Shown: positions 24,245 to 32,189 of the stretch, piece by piece
Layout: the number at the start of each line of letters is the position of its first letter
Position numbering within the stretch: the stretch's first letter is position 1
From: Collinsella aerofaciens
GTDB taxonomy: Bacteria > Actinomycetota > Coriobacteriia > Coriobacteriales > Coriobacteriaceae
Length of the DNA stretch: 39,219 nt
NCBI RefSeq assembly: GCF_028206995.1
Contig: NZ_JAQLFL010000016.1
Location: 1 to 39,219 of the forward strand
Reading direction: 5' to 3'
Program-made: the position numbers and the translations under genes
The notes under the pieces: model-generated
What the model was told of the DNA's origin: nothing
The model's input: only the letters and a program-made list of their open reading frames with translations
Databases searched by the model: none

Positions 24245-24335
24245 GCGATAGGAGCTCTTGCGGGTATGGCTTGTCCGCAGGTTTATAAGTCCCGAAGAGC
24301 TCTTATCGCCCCGCCAGGATGGCGATGCGGGGCAA
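24245..24335 (+). promoter_or_regulatory. highly structured spacer between the exporter and the NtrC-like gene
   Basis: GCGATAGGAGCTCTT (24245-24259) pairs with AAGAGCTCTTATCGC (24295-24309), with one G-U pair. Inside is a second stem, TGCGG / CCGCA (24259-24263 and 24275-24279). A third stem, GCCCCGC / GCGGGGC, overlaps the right end (about 24308-24335). There is no T tract. It may be a transcript end, an mRNA leader or a mobile palindromic element. Confidence 0.6.
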
Positions 24336-24458
24336 CACCTATACTCGCAGGACGGCGCTTTCTGCCCTATAGTGTTTGGTGAGCAATATCGTTCAATTTT
24401 GAAACACTCGGTCGTGCGACCGTCGGCGGCTGCATGTCGCCGCGGACAGGGGCAAATC

Positions 24459-25676
24459 ATGGATAGCGATGCCAAGCTGAACATCTTGACCGAGGCCCTG
24501 GCTGCTGCCGGGGCCTCGGCATTGGCAATCGATGCGCGTGGGGACGTCGCGATCTCGACCATGAATGACGCGGCGCTTGAGCGGGATGTGGCGGCTTTTG
24601 TAGCTGAGCGCTTCGACCGTATAGGAGACGGCGCGCGTCTGGTTATGGGGCGTGCGGGTGCGCGCCTGAGCCTGACCGTTCGCCCCACCGACAAAGAGGG
24701 CGGGGGGCTTTGGGTCGTCGTGGTCCGCGAGGTGCGCGGTGCCGCGGCGCATGCGGGCATCGAGTGGCTCAACGCCGACGAAGTTGAGGCCCGCTACGAA
24801 TCGAGCGCGTACGGCATCGTTGAGGGGGCGGCCTCGGTGGCTGCGCCGGTTGCAGAGAGTTACGCGCGCGGTGTGCCTCTTATGCTCGAGGGCGAGCTGG
24901 GAGCGGGTCAGGTCGAGATCGCCAAGCGCCTCTATCTGGACGGTCCTTTTGCCGATCAGCCCTTTGTTTCCGTTGCGCTCGATGAGCTCACCGAGCGCGG
25001 TTGGCGCCATGTACTCAAAAGCGTCGAATCGCCGTTGTTCCAAATGGGGCTGACCCTTTGCATTGAGGGCTGGAACGCGGTTGGCCCCCAGCGCCTCCGC
25101 GAGCTGGTCTCCACGATGACCGACACCGCGTTGGCGACGCGCTGCCATGTGGTGCTGACGGCGAATGACATGCCGGGCGGCGGCGAAAGTGATCAAGCCG
25201 CCTTTGTGACCGAGCGCTTCGCCTGTGCGGTGAGCGTCGCGCCGGCAATCGCCGAGCAGGGGGCCGCGTCGACGAAGGTCGCGCGCTATTTGGAATATCT
25301 CGCTGATGCATTTGGGACGGCAGCGCCCACGCTGTCTGCCGCGGCGACGAAGACGCTCGATGCTTACCGCTGGCCGCGCAACTATCTGCAGCTCCGCGAG
25401 GTCTCGGAACGACTGTATATATTGGTGGGGACGGGCACGGTGGACCGCGCTGTGGCGGAGGAAGTGCTCGCCCAAGAGGACGTGATTAAGACCGCAACCT
25501 TTGGCGCCCCGACGCTTGAAAGTGACCTGTATATCCTGCGACCGCTGGCCGATACCGAGCGAGATATCGCGCATCTGGTTGTAGACCATCTCCACGGCAA
25601 CCGAACCCGTGCGGCGGAGGTGCTGGGCATAAGCCGTACAACGCTGTGGCGCTTGCTGAAGGACGATGACCGTTGA
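24459..25676 (+). CDS. degenerate NtrC-like regulator with Fis-type HTH
   Basis: A 405-residue protein built on the sigma-54-activator plan. The N-terminal ~100 residues are a sensor-like domain of unclear fold. The AAA+-like region has GELGAGQVEIAKRLY (145-159) in place of the usual GExGTGKE, so the Walker A lysine is Q151. TLCIEGWNAVG (199-209) stands in place of TLFLDEI, losing the Walker B Asp-Glu. The GAFTGA loop is missing altogether. WPRNYLQLREVSERL (305-319) matches the sensor II region. The C-terminal Fis helix-turn-helix is NRTRAAEVLGISRTTLWRLLK (381-401). It probably binds DNA without sigma-54 ATPase work. GGGG lies seven bases before the ATG. Confidence 0.8.
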   Translation: MDSDAKLNILTEALAAAGASALAIDARGDVAISTMNDAALERDVAAFVAERFDRIGDGARLVMGRAGARLSLTVRPTDKEGGGLWVVVVREVRGAAAHAGIEWLNADEVEARYESSAYGIVEGAASVAAPVAESYARGVPLMLEGELGAGQVEIAKRLYLDGPFADQPFVSVALDELTERGWRHVLKSVESPLFQMGLTLCIEGWNAVGPQRLRELVSTMTDTALATRCHVVLTANDMPGGGESDQAAFVTERFACAVSVAPAIAEQGAASTKVARYLEYLADAFGTAAPTLSAAATKTLDAYRWPRNYLQLREVSERLYILVGTGTVDRAVAEEVLAQEDVIKTATFGAPTLESDLYILRPLADTERDIAHLVVDHLHGNRTRAAEVLGISRTTLWRLLKDDDR

Positions 25677-25760
25677 GCGAGGCGCCCGTGACCGCACGCG
25701 ACGCGTGTGCTACAGTCCAAAGCGTTATTGTTTCGATTTGGTTACGGCGTGCGAGGGCAT

Positions 25761-26336
25761 ATGGCTGAGACTTCAAAACCGAGCCGCAGAAGGCGGAGTG
25801 CCGCGCCGGTCAACCGACGCACAACATCGGTGACGTGGGGCAAACACGCCTCGGGGTTTGATGGCTCGTTCAAGCGCACTAAATACGGCTATCCTTCGGC
25901 AAGCGCCCGCTTGGCAATGCAGGCAGAGTCCTCGCTGTGGGGCCGCAAACGCGTGGTGGGCTCAAAGCTCAAGCACGACGGAACGCTCGGCTACATCAGC
26001 CGCGGGGCGGCTCGCCGCAGCGGGCTCAATCCCGCCGGCTGGCATCGCTACGTGCCGATCGTGGCCGCCGTTGCAGTGATCGTCATCGCGCTCGCTGCGC
26101 TCGGATATGCCGGCGGTGGCGCCAACTTGGACGCAATGTTTAAATCGCCCGAGCTCGCGCATGTAGGTACAGAAGTTGTCGAGGGCGCTCAGGCCCAGAC
26201 GAGCGTCGCGCCCCAGCGCAGTATCGTTGCGGCGGCCTCCACCATCGCCGATGTGCAAAAGGACGAAGACAAGCAAGGCGACGACGTCGATGCGAATCAG
26301 ACGAGCGAAACGGCAATAACTCCATCGGCGGGATAA
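25761..26336 (+). CDS. hypothetical single-pass membrane protein
   Basis: A 191-residue protein I do not recognise. Residues 1-95 are basic and rich in Arg, Lys, Ser and Gly (SKPSRRRRSAAPVNRR at the start, SLWGRKRVVGSKLKHDG in the middle). One transmembrane helix lies at about 104-123 (VPIVAAVAVIVIALAALGYA). The remaining about 65 residues are acidic and polar (GTEVVEGAQAQ to the ATTPSAG-like end). A basic inside and acidic outside fits an N-in, C-out topology. GAGGG lies four bases before the ATG; an 18-codon upstream extension has no ribosome site. It is 85 bases after the regulator gene, so co-transcription is possible. Confidence 0.72.
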   Translation: MAETSKPSRRRRSAAPVNRRTTSVTWGKHASGFDGSFKRTKYGYPSASARLAMQAESSLWGRKRVVGSKLKHDGTLGYISRGAARRSGLNPAGWHRYVPIVAAVAVIVIALAALGYAGGGANLDAMFKSPELAHVGTEVVEGAQAQTSVAPQRSIVAAASTIADVQKDEDKQGDDVDANQTSETAITPSAG

Positions 26337-26346
26337 GTTGCGAGTG

Positions 26347-26383
26347 GGGCAGCTAATTTGGGACGGGGCTTTTTTAGCTGCCC
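26347..26383 (+). terminator. candidate terminator after the membrane protein gene
   Basis: GGGCAGCTAA (26347-26356) pairs with TTAGCTGCCC (26374-26383). The T-run TTTTTT lies inside the right side of the loop rather than after the stem, so efficiency is uncertain. Confidence 0.5.
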
Positions 26384-26417
26384 AAGACAGTGGCTCATTC
26401 GATGTCAGTCGCCAAAA

Positions 26418-26558
26418 GCGAGCGAGCCGCATTTGCGCCAAGGTGACGTGAAATGAGAGGGCGCTGACCTTCTGGTCGCGCCCTCGAAATTGAACGTCAG
26501 ATTGGCGTGAATGCGGCCCGCGCAGCGTCAACGAGCCCGCCGTTCGGTAGAATGGCGG
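26418..26558 (-). repeat. structured 141-bp repeat, copy 2, directly 3' of the nitroreductase gene
   Basis: It shares with copy 1 the GCGAGCGAGC start, the outer arms TGACGT (26444-26449) and ACGTCA (26494-26499), and the inner stem AGGGCGC-T-GACC-TTCT-GGTC-GCGCCCT. The GCCCGCGCAGCG block is also shared. The terminal hairpin CCGCCGTTC-GGTA-GAATGGCGG (26537-26558) differs in sequence from copy 1 but occupies the same place, six bases from the stop codon. Confidence 0.88.
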
Positions 26559-26564
26559 AACTAA

Positions 26565-27086
26565 TTACCTTACGTAGACCACGTTGTCGCGGCGGGGTTT
26601 GGGCTCGGGCAGCGTGTCCTCGGCATAGCCCAGAATGCAGTGACCGACACCGCGCAGGCTGCCGTCGGCGGGTAGACCCCAACTGGCCAGTAGCTCCAGG
26701 CCCTCGGGCGAATCGAAAACCTCGTGGGCGCGATGAATCCAGCACGAATCAACGCCCAGCGCATAGGCAGCGTTGAGCAGGTTGCCCATGGCGAGCGAGC
26801 CGTCTTCCAGATGTGTGGGCACGCTGCGGTCAACCAGCACCACCACAACGGTCTTGGCGCCATAGAAGGGGTCGCTGTTGCTGCCCATGACTTGCGCGTT
26901 GAGCTGCGAGAGACGCTCGACGGTCGCGGGGTCGGTGACGGCGACAAACGTCACCGGCTGGCGGCCCATGCCGCTCGGTGCATATTGGCCGGCTTCGATA
27001 ATATGTGCAAGCTTTTCGGCCTCGACGGGACGATCGCTGTAGTTGCGGCAGCTGCGGCGGTGAATGAGTGCTTCGATAGTCTCCAT
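26565..27086 (-). CDS. nitroreductase-family FMN oxidoreductase
   Basis: A 173-residue flavoprotein of the NfsB/FRP-like group that reduces nitro compounds, quinones or related substrates with NAD(P)H. The N-terminal RRSCRNYSDRPV is the FMN-binding pattern, followed by AGQYAPSGMGRQP. The middle MGNLLNAAYALGVDSCWIH is the family's helix plus strand. GHCILGYAED near the C-terminus completes the fold. The physiological substrate is unknown. CAAGGAGACACC directly precedes the ATG. An in-frame extension to 27182 is rejected. The 3' end runs into structured repeat copy 2. Confidence 0.9.
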   Translation of the reverse strand: METIEALIHRRSCRNYSDRPVEAEKLAHIIEAGQYAPSGMGRQPVTFVAVTDPATVERLSQLNAQVMGSNSDPFYGAKTVVVVLVDRSVPTHLEDGSLAMGNLLNAAYALGVDSCWIHRAHEVFDSPEGLELLASWGLPADGSLRGVGHCILGYAEDTLPEPKPRRDNVVYVR

Positions 27087-27380
27087 GGTGTCTCCTTGCG
27101 GTGGCGTTGCAGATGCCCCGTTCATACCCGTCGGGCTCAAACGATAGACGGTCAATTGCCCGGCCAAAAGGATAGATTCCAATTGGGAAAGTAGGTTTGC
27201 ATAAAAGTACCTTCAGAATGTGACAAACAAATGGGATGGTTAAACGTTTTATCCCGTCTACCCTGCGGTTTTTTACCACTTGCCTAAATGACGAACGCAT
27301 AACCTCTGATAAAGGTTTTACTAAAGGAGTACCAACGTTTATCAATGCGCCGTGGTGGCGCCGGGCCAGGAGGTAACATC

Positions 27381-27671
27381 ATGTTCCAGGCTGGAGATGT
27401 CGTCGAGACCGATTTCGAAGGATTTCTGAAGCTGCTGCGTTCCAAGACGCGCGCTTTCGTGTCGATCAACGATCACGAGTACTACATCACGCACACCGAT
27501 GGCTATTGGCGTGTTCAGGATTGCGAGGCCCTCAACGACAAGGGCCACTTTACTGACTGTTCTGAGTTGGTCAACACGGTCTGCGAGGTCGTCGAGCTGC
27601 CGTGGATTGCCGGCAAGAGCCTGCATGACAGCTTCTCGGGCGCTACGGTCTATGAGGCCGTCGCCGCTTAA
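27381..27671 (+). CDS. conserved-looking 96-residue hypothetical protein
   Basis: A small acidic, soluble protein I cannot assign. The sequence is compact and protein-like, with hydrophobic and charged residues alternating (FEGFLKLLRSKTRAFVSIND, then EYYITHTDGYWRVQDCEALN), suggesting a small alpha/beta domain. It has three cysteines and no signal or membrane helix. AGGAGGTAACATC is an excellent ribosome site that fixes the start at 27381 rather than 27345. It stands alone with its own terminator. The 294-base spacer before it, shared with the divergent nitroreductase gene, shows an AT-rich promoter-like stretch and a GGGAT / ATCCC stem near 27232-27255. Confidence 0.8.
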   Translation: MFQAGDVVETDFEGFLKLLRSKTRAFVSINDHEYYITHTDGYWRVQDCEALNDKGHFTDCSELVNTVCEVVELPWIAGKSLHDSFSGATVYEAVAA

Positions 27672-27697
27672 CAGGCAATAAAACCCGATTTTCACGT

Positions 27698-27733
27698 GAC
27701 CGCTGGCGCCGCCCCCGCGCCGGCGGTCTTTTT
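27698..27733 (+). terminator. terminator of the 96-residue protein gene
   Basis: GACCGCTGGCGC pairs with GCGCCGGCGGTC (one mismatch), followed by TTTTT. Confidence 0.9.
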
Positions 27734-27776
27734 CTGCCGATAGGCCATAAAAATGCACGCATTTGCGGAGAGCCTG

Positions 27777-27805
27777 TTGACGATAGTCAAAACTCGGACT
27801 AATCT
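27777..27805 (+). promoter_or_regulatory. promoter of the marR-ABC exporter operon
   Basis: TTGACG (27777-27782), then 17 bases, then TAATCT (27800-27805). This is the best sigma-70-type promoter in the window. The -35 lies within the palindrome TTGAC-GATA-GTCAA (27777-27790). Confidence 0.7.
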
Positions 27806-27815
27806 AGAGACACAT

Positions 27816-27838
27816 AATTGGTCAAAAATCGGACAATT
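27816..27838 (+). promoter_or_regulatory. candidate MarR operator
   Basis: AATTGGTC (27816-27823) and GGACAATT (27831-27838) match as an inverted repeat at six of eight positions. It lies 10 bases after the -10 box and 14 bases before the marR-type start codon, a natural site for autorepression. Confidence 0.5.
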
Positions 27839-27852
27839 GAATGGTGGGATAG

Positions 27853-28353
27853 ATGAATAGTGCGGTTACGCTGGTCGACTTCGATCGGTTGCTCAATGGA
27901 CTCGACCATATCTATTCGGAGTTCTCGCGCGCCTGCGGCCTTTCGGACTGCGCCTACTGGATGCTCGTCGACACGAGTGCAGCGGGCGGAAGCGTTGCCG
28001 TGAGTCGGCTGACGAGTGAATGGTTCTACAGCAAACAGACCATCAATTCGGCGATTAAAACGCTTAGGGCGCGAGGGCTTGCGACGTTGGAGTTTGCCGA
28101 GGGCAGTCGTAAAAACAAGGTTGTACGCCTGACCGAAGAAGGCGTGCGGTTTGCCAAGCGCTACGCGTTGCCGGCGCAAAAAGCCGAGCAACAGGCATTC
28201 GAGGCGCTCGAGCCGTGGGAACAGTGCGAGATCATGCGCTTGGTCGGTAAGTTCTCCCATGTTCTTAACGAAGAGTGCGAGGCATTTAAACGGCAAGTGG
28301 CCGCCGAGAACGAGACTGACGATAAGGGCGAGGGGGACGCATGCGACTCTTAA
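27853..28353 (+). CDS. MarR-family transcriptional regulator
   Basis: A 166-residue winged-helix regulator. The N-terminal helix (NSAVTLVDFDRLLNGLDHIYSEFSRACGL) serves dimerisation. The DNA-binding part SRLTSEWFYSKQTINSAIKTLRARGLATLEFAEGSRKNKVVRLTEEG has the recognition helix near 70-85 and the wing near 92-106. The C-terminal helix returns to the dimer interface. It probably represses itself and the two downstream ABC exporter genes in response to a small toxic ligand. Its end overlaps the first ABC gene by 13 bases. The start follows GGTGGGATAG. Confidence 0.88.
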   Translation: MNSAVTLVDFDRLLNGLDHIYSEFSRACGLSDCAYWMLVDTSAAGGSVAVSRLTSEWFYSKQTINSAIKTLRARGLATLEFAEGSRKNKVVRLTEEGVRFAKRYALPAQKAEQQAFEALEPWEQCEIMRLVGKFSHVLNEECEAFKRQVAAENETDDKGEGDACDS

Positions 28354-30077
28354 TGAGGTTTATGAGGCCGTACCGCGGTCTGATTGCGGTGACGCTGTTT
28401 GCGGTGCTGATAGATAACGTCGGTACGCTGTTGGTTCCCACGATGCTGGCGAACATGGTCAACACCGGTATTACCACGGGTGATGTCGACTATATATTAC
28501 GCAACGGCCTGTACATGCTTATCGCGACCGGCATGGCCAGCGGCGGCACGGTGCTGGGCTGCTATCTTTCGGCGCGCCTGGCCGCCAACGTGGCCTGCGA
28601 TATCCGCAATGCCGTGTACGACAAGTCGCTCGAGCTGTCCGCCAGCGACTTTGAGCGCTTTGGCACGGGTTCGATGATCACGCGCTCGCTCAACGACATC
28701 AACGTGATTCAGCAAGCTGTCCTTCAGACGATTCAGCTGGTGCTGCCGGTGCCGTTCTTGGCCGTGGCAGGCATCATTTTTGCTTGGTTCATCGATCCCG
28801 CCATGGGCACGCTGCTGGGCGTGGTGGTTGCGATCGTGCTGGTGGCGGCGGTCTTTACCGTTGCCAACGCCGCGCCGATCTTTATGCGCCTGCAGAGCTT
28901 TATCGACCGCATGAACGTGGTGCTGCGCGAGAACATCGTGGGCGTGCGCGTCATCCGCGCATTTAACAAGGAGCGCCACGAGGAGCAGCGCCTGGACGAG
29001 GTGTTTAGCGATTACGCGGCCAATGCCATCAAGGTCAACCACCTGTTTGTGGGTCTCGACAGCTCCAGCTTCTTCTTGATGAATATCGCCGAGGTGGCGG
29101 TGCTGTGGGTGGGCGGCAACCGCGTGGGCGTCCACGCCATGCAAATCGGTAGCATCTCGGCCGTGCTGGAGTACGCGATCCTGATCCTGTTCTTTGTGAT
29201 GACGGCGCAGATGGTGATTCTGACGCTCCCACGCGCCGCCGCATGCCTGAACCGTGCGCAGCAGGTGTTGGAGATTGAGCCGAGCATCGTGGACGGCAAG
29301 CGCACGCTGGACACGTGCGCGGCGGAGTCTGTTGACGGTGCCGACGCGGTGGCCGTGTTCGACCACATGTCGTTCCGTTTTGACGATGCCGACGAGGATA
29401 CCCTGTGCGACCTGAGCTTTGCCTGTCGCCGTAGCCAGACCACGGCGATTGTAGGCTCGACGGGTTCGGGCAAGTCGACGGTGGCCAAGCTCTTGCTTCG
29501 CTTCCACGATGCCACGAAGGGCGCCATTCGCCTGAATGGCATCGATCTGCGCGACCTTTCGCAAGACGACATCCGCGGGCGTATCGCCTATGTGCCGCAG
29601 AAGGCATGGCTGTTCTCGGGTACGGTGGCGAGCAACCTGCGCTTTGGCAACGAAGACGCGACTGAGGCTGACATGCTCCATGCGCTGGAGGTTGCCCAGA
29701 GCACCTTTGTGCTCGACCAGCCCCAGGGGCTCGATACGCCGGTGGCCCAGGGCGGCACGAACTTCTCGGGTGGTCAGCGCCAGCGCCTGGCGATTGCCCG
29801 CGCACTCATGAAGCATGCCGATCTATATATCTTCGACGACAGTTTTTCGGCCCTGGACTTTAAGACCGATGCGGCACTGCGCCATGCGCTGCAGGACGAG
29901 ACGTGCGATGCCGCGGTGCTCATCATCGCCCAGCGCATCTCGACTATTTTGCATGCCGATCAGATCGTGGTGCTCAAAGACGGCGAGATCGTGGGCCTAG
30001 GCACGCACGACGAGCTCATGGAAACCTGCGAGGTGTACCGCGCAATCGCGGAATCGCAGATGAAGGGAGGTGAGTAG
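28341..30077 (+). CDS. ABC exporter half-transporter, degenerate-site subunit
   Basis: A 578-residue type IV ABC exporter subunit with an N-terminal six-helix domain (about 1-310) and a C-terminal ATPase. Walker A is GSTGSGKST, the signature is FSGGQRQRLAIARA, Walker B ends LYIFDDSFSALD with Asp instead of the catalytic Glu, and the switch residue in IIAQRIST is Gln instead of His. This is the pattern of the degenerate partner in heterodimeric drug exporters such as TM287/288, BmrCD and LmrCD. It pairs with the next gene product. GAGGGGGACGC lies before the ATG within the marR end. Confidence 0.95.
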   Translation: MRLLMRFMRPYRGLIAVTLFAVLIDNVGTLLVPTMLANMVNTGITTGDVDYILRNGLYMLIATGMASGGTVLGCYLSARLAANVACDIRNAVYDKSLELSASDFERFGTGSMITRSLNDINVIQQAVLQTIQLVLPVPFLAVAGIIFAWFIDPAMGTLLGVVVAIVLVAAVFTVANAAPIFMRLQSFIDRMNVVLRENIVGVRVIRAFNKERHEEQRLDEVFSDYAANAIKVNHLFVGLDSSSFFLMNIAEVAVLWVGGNRVGVHAMQIGSISAVLEYAILILFFVMTAQMVILTLPRAAACLNRAQQVLEIEPSIVDGKRTLDTCAAESVDGADAVAVFDHMSFRFDDADEDTLCDLSFACRRSQTTAIVGSTGSGKSTVAKLLLRFHDATKGAIRLNGIDLRDLSQDDIRGRIAYVPQKAWLFSGTVASNLRFGNEDATEADMLHALEVAQSTFVLDQPQGLDTPVAQGGTNFSGGQRQRLAIARALMKHADLYIFDDSFSALDFKTDAALRHALQDETCDAAVLIIAQRISTILHADQIVVLKDGEIVGLGTHDELMETCEVYRAIAESQMKGGE

Positions 30078-30078
30078 C

Positions 30079-32079
30079 ATGACCGAGGAGCTCAAGAAGC
30101 AGGGCATCGTCGATGGCGCTGCGGTTGTAGAGACAGTCGAGGAGACGGGCGTCGCGCCCGACCTGGACGAAGCCGCCAAGGCGGCGGAGCGCGAGGCTCG
30201 CCGCCAAGCGCTCTACGAGGAAAACGAACGTGCCGAGGACGAGCGCGCCCGCGCCGAGGCAGAGCGTATGCGCGACGTGGACGACGAAGACGAGGACGAG
30301 ACGCCTCGGGATACCTGGGCGACGGTGCGCCGCCTGTGGAGTGAGGCTGCCGGCGACCATTGGCGCTTCTATATCGTGTTCGCGAGCATTGTGTTCTATG
30401 TCATCTTTAACACCGCCGCGCCGGCATATAGCGCCCGCGTGATCGATGAGCTGTGGGGCCACATTCAGGTGGCGTTTGCCAACGACACCACTTTCAGCAT
30501 CACCTGGGAGAACTGCGGCAAGACCATTTTCGTCTACTTTATGATCTGGACTGCCGCTGCCTCGTTCTATGCGCTCCAGAGCTTTTTGATGTCGAGCGTC
30601 GCTGAGCGTCTCAATCTGCGCCTGCGCAACCGCATCGCGCAAAAGCTCAACCGTCTGCCGCTCGCCTATTTTGACGCGCATCGTCCCGGCGAGGTCGTCA
30701 GCCGCGCGACCAACGACCTGGACAAGATGTCCGAGAGCATGCAGCGCGGATTGCTGCAGCTGCTCGTGTCGATCGGCACGGTTGTTGGTGCTGTGAGCGT
30801 GATGTTCGTGTTCAGCGTGCAGCTTACGCTCGTCTTTCTGTTCTTTACGGCACTGTCGCTGCTGGTGACGAAGGTCGTCTCGCGCCGCACACACGATGTG
30901 ACGGGCGAGCGCCAGGAGTGGGTGTCCAAGATTACGAGTGCGGTCGAGGAAGGCTATTCGGGCCGTCTGGTGATCCGCGCGTTTAACCGCGAACGTCAGA
31001 GCTCCGCTGAGGTGCACGAGGCTTCGAAGGAACTGGCTCGTGTGAGCACCAAGGCCGACTTTATGATCAATGCTGTCGGCCCCGCAGTGCGCTTTATCGG
31101 CCGTTTGGCGCAGATCGTTATTGCGCTTGTGGGCTGCAGCATGCTGGTTGCCGGTCACATGACCGTCGGCGTGTTCCAGGCGTTCTTCCAGTTTATCTAC
31201 GAGGCGTCCGAGCCCATGACGCAGTTGTCGTTTACCTTCAACTCGCTGCAGAGCGCGTTGGCGAGTGCGGAGCGCGTGTTCGACCTGCTCGATGAGCCCG
31301 AGATGGAGGCCGATCCGCTGCCGGACGAGGCCGCCAAGCTGCCGGGTCGCGTTGAGGGTCGCGTCTCCTTTGAGCACGTGCGCTTTGGTTATTCGCCCGA
31401 CAAGCCGCTTATGCACGACGTGTCGTTTACCGCCGAGCCGGGCCAGAAGATTGCCGTGGTGGGAACCACGGGCGCGGGCAAGACGACGCTCATCAACCTG
31501 CTCATGCGCTTCTACGAGATTGACGGCGGGCGTATTACGCTCGACGGCGTGGATACGAGCCGCATGGACCGCGGCGAGCTACGGCAGCAGTTTGGCATGG
31601 TGCTGCAGGACGCCTGGCTGTTCGATGGCACGATTGCCGAAAACATCGCCTACGGCTGTCCCGAGGCGACGCGTGAGGAGATCGTGGCGGCTGCGCGCGC
31701 CGCGCAGGTCGACTTCTTTGTGCGCACCATGCCGCAGGGCTATGACACGCGCGTGGCCAACGATGCCGAAAGCATCAGCCAGGGCCAGCGTCAGCTGCTG
31801 ACCATCGCACGCGTGCTGCTCAATAACCCGGCGATTCTCATCCTGGACGAGGCGACCTCAAGCGTGGATACGCGTACCGAGCTTGCCATCGGTCGTGCCA
31901 TGGACGCGCTCATGCGCGGGCGCACGAGCTTTGTGATCGCGCACCGCCTGTCGACGATCGTGGACGCCGACCTGATCTTGGTCATGGATCACGGCAACAT
32001 TATCGAGCAGGGCACGCATAAGGAGCTGCTGGCTGCCGAGGGTGCCTACGCCGACCTCTATCTGAGCCAGTTCGCATAA
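30079..32079 (+). CDS. ABC exporter half-transporter, catalytically intact subunit
   Basis: A 666-residue partner of the preceding protein. Residues 1-80 are an unusual charged extension rich in Glu, Ala, Asp and Arg that ends in DVDDEDEDETPRD and is probably cytoplasmic and partly coiled. The transmembrane domain follows (about 95-395), then an ATPase with Walker A GTTGAGKTT, a non-standard signature SQGQRQLLTIAR, Walker B ILILDEATSSVD with the catalytic Glu, and the switch His in VIAHRLST. A changed signature opposite the partner's Walker A and B fits one dead and one active ATP site. AAGGGAGGTGAGTAGC precedes the ATG at 30079. It is separated from the first subunit by one base. Confidence 0.95.
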   Translation: MTEELKKQGIVDGAAVVETVEETGVAPDLDEAAKAAEREARRQALYEENERAEDERARAEAERMRDVDDEDEDETPRDTWATVRRLWSEAAGDHWRFYIVFASIVFYVIFNTAAPAYSARVIDELWGHIQVAFANDTTFSITWENCGKTIFVYFMIWTAAASFYALQSFLMSSVAERLNLRLRNRIAQKLNRLPLAYFDAHRPGEVVSRATNDLDKMSESMQRGLLQLLVSIGTVVGAVSVMFVFSVQLTLVFLFFTALSLLVTKVVSRRTHDVTGERQEWVSKITSAVEEGYSGRLVIRAFNRERQSSAEVHEASKELARVSTKADFMINAVGPAVRFIGRLAQIVIALVGCSMLVAGHMTVGVFQAFFQFIYEASEPMTQLSFTFNSLQSALASAERVFDLLDEPEMEADPLPDEAAKLPGRVEGRVSFEHVRFGYSPDKPLMHDVSFTAEPGQKIAVVGTTGAGKTTLINLLMRFYEIDGGRITLDGVDTSRMDRGELRQQFGMVLQDAWLFDGTIAENIAYGCPEATREEIVAAARAAQVDFFVRTMPQGYDTRVANDAESISQGQRQLLTIARVLLNNPAILILDEATSSVDTRTELAIGRAMDALMRGRTSFVIAHRLSTIVDADLILVMDHGNIIEQGTHKELLAAEGAYADLYLSQFA

Positions 32080-32108
32080 TGTGACAAAGGGACAGTCTCT
32101 TTGCCACA
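32080..32108. repeat. small hairpin repeat with GGGACAG loop
   Basis: TGTGACAAAG (32080-32089) and CTTTGCCACA (32099-32108) match at nine of ten positions around GGACAGTCT. It begins at the base after the exporter stop codon. The core AAAGGGACAG matches the other family members. Confidence 0.75.
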
Positions 32109-32116
32109 TCACAAAT

Positions 32117-32154
32117 AAGGCGCGCCGGGGATGAATTCCCTGGCGCGCCTTTGC
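32117..32154. terminator. bidirectional terminator between exporter operon and cysE
   Basis: AAGGCGCGCC (32117-32126) pairs with GGCGCGCCTT (32142-32151) between convergent genes. Confidence 0.8.
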
Positions 32155-32189
32155 GTTGATGCCGATGTCGTTTTGTGCCGCTTGCGTTC

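Noticed and set aside
28497..31416. Two long minus frames opposite the ABC exporter genes
   Set aside because: Antisense to strongly supported ATPase genes, with no motifs in the translations.
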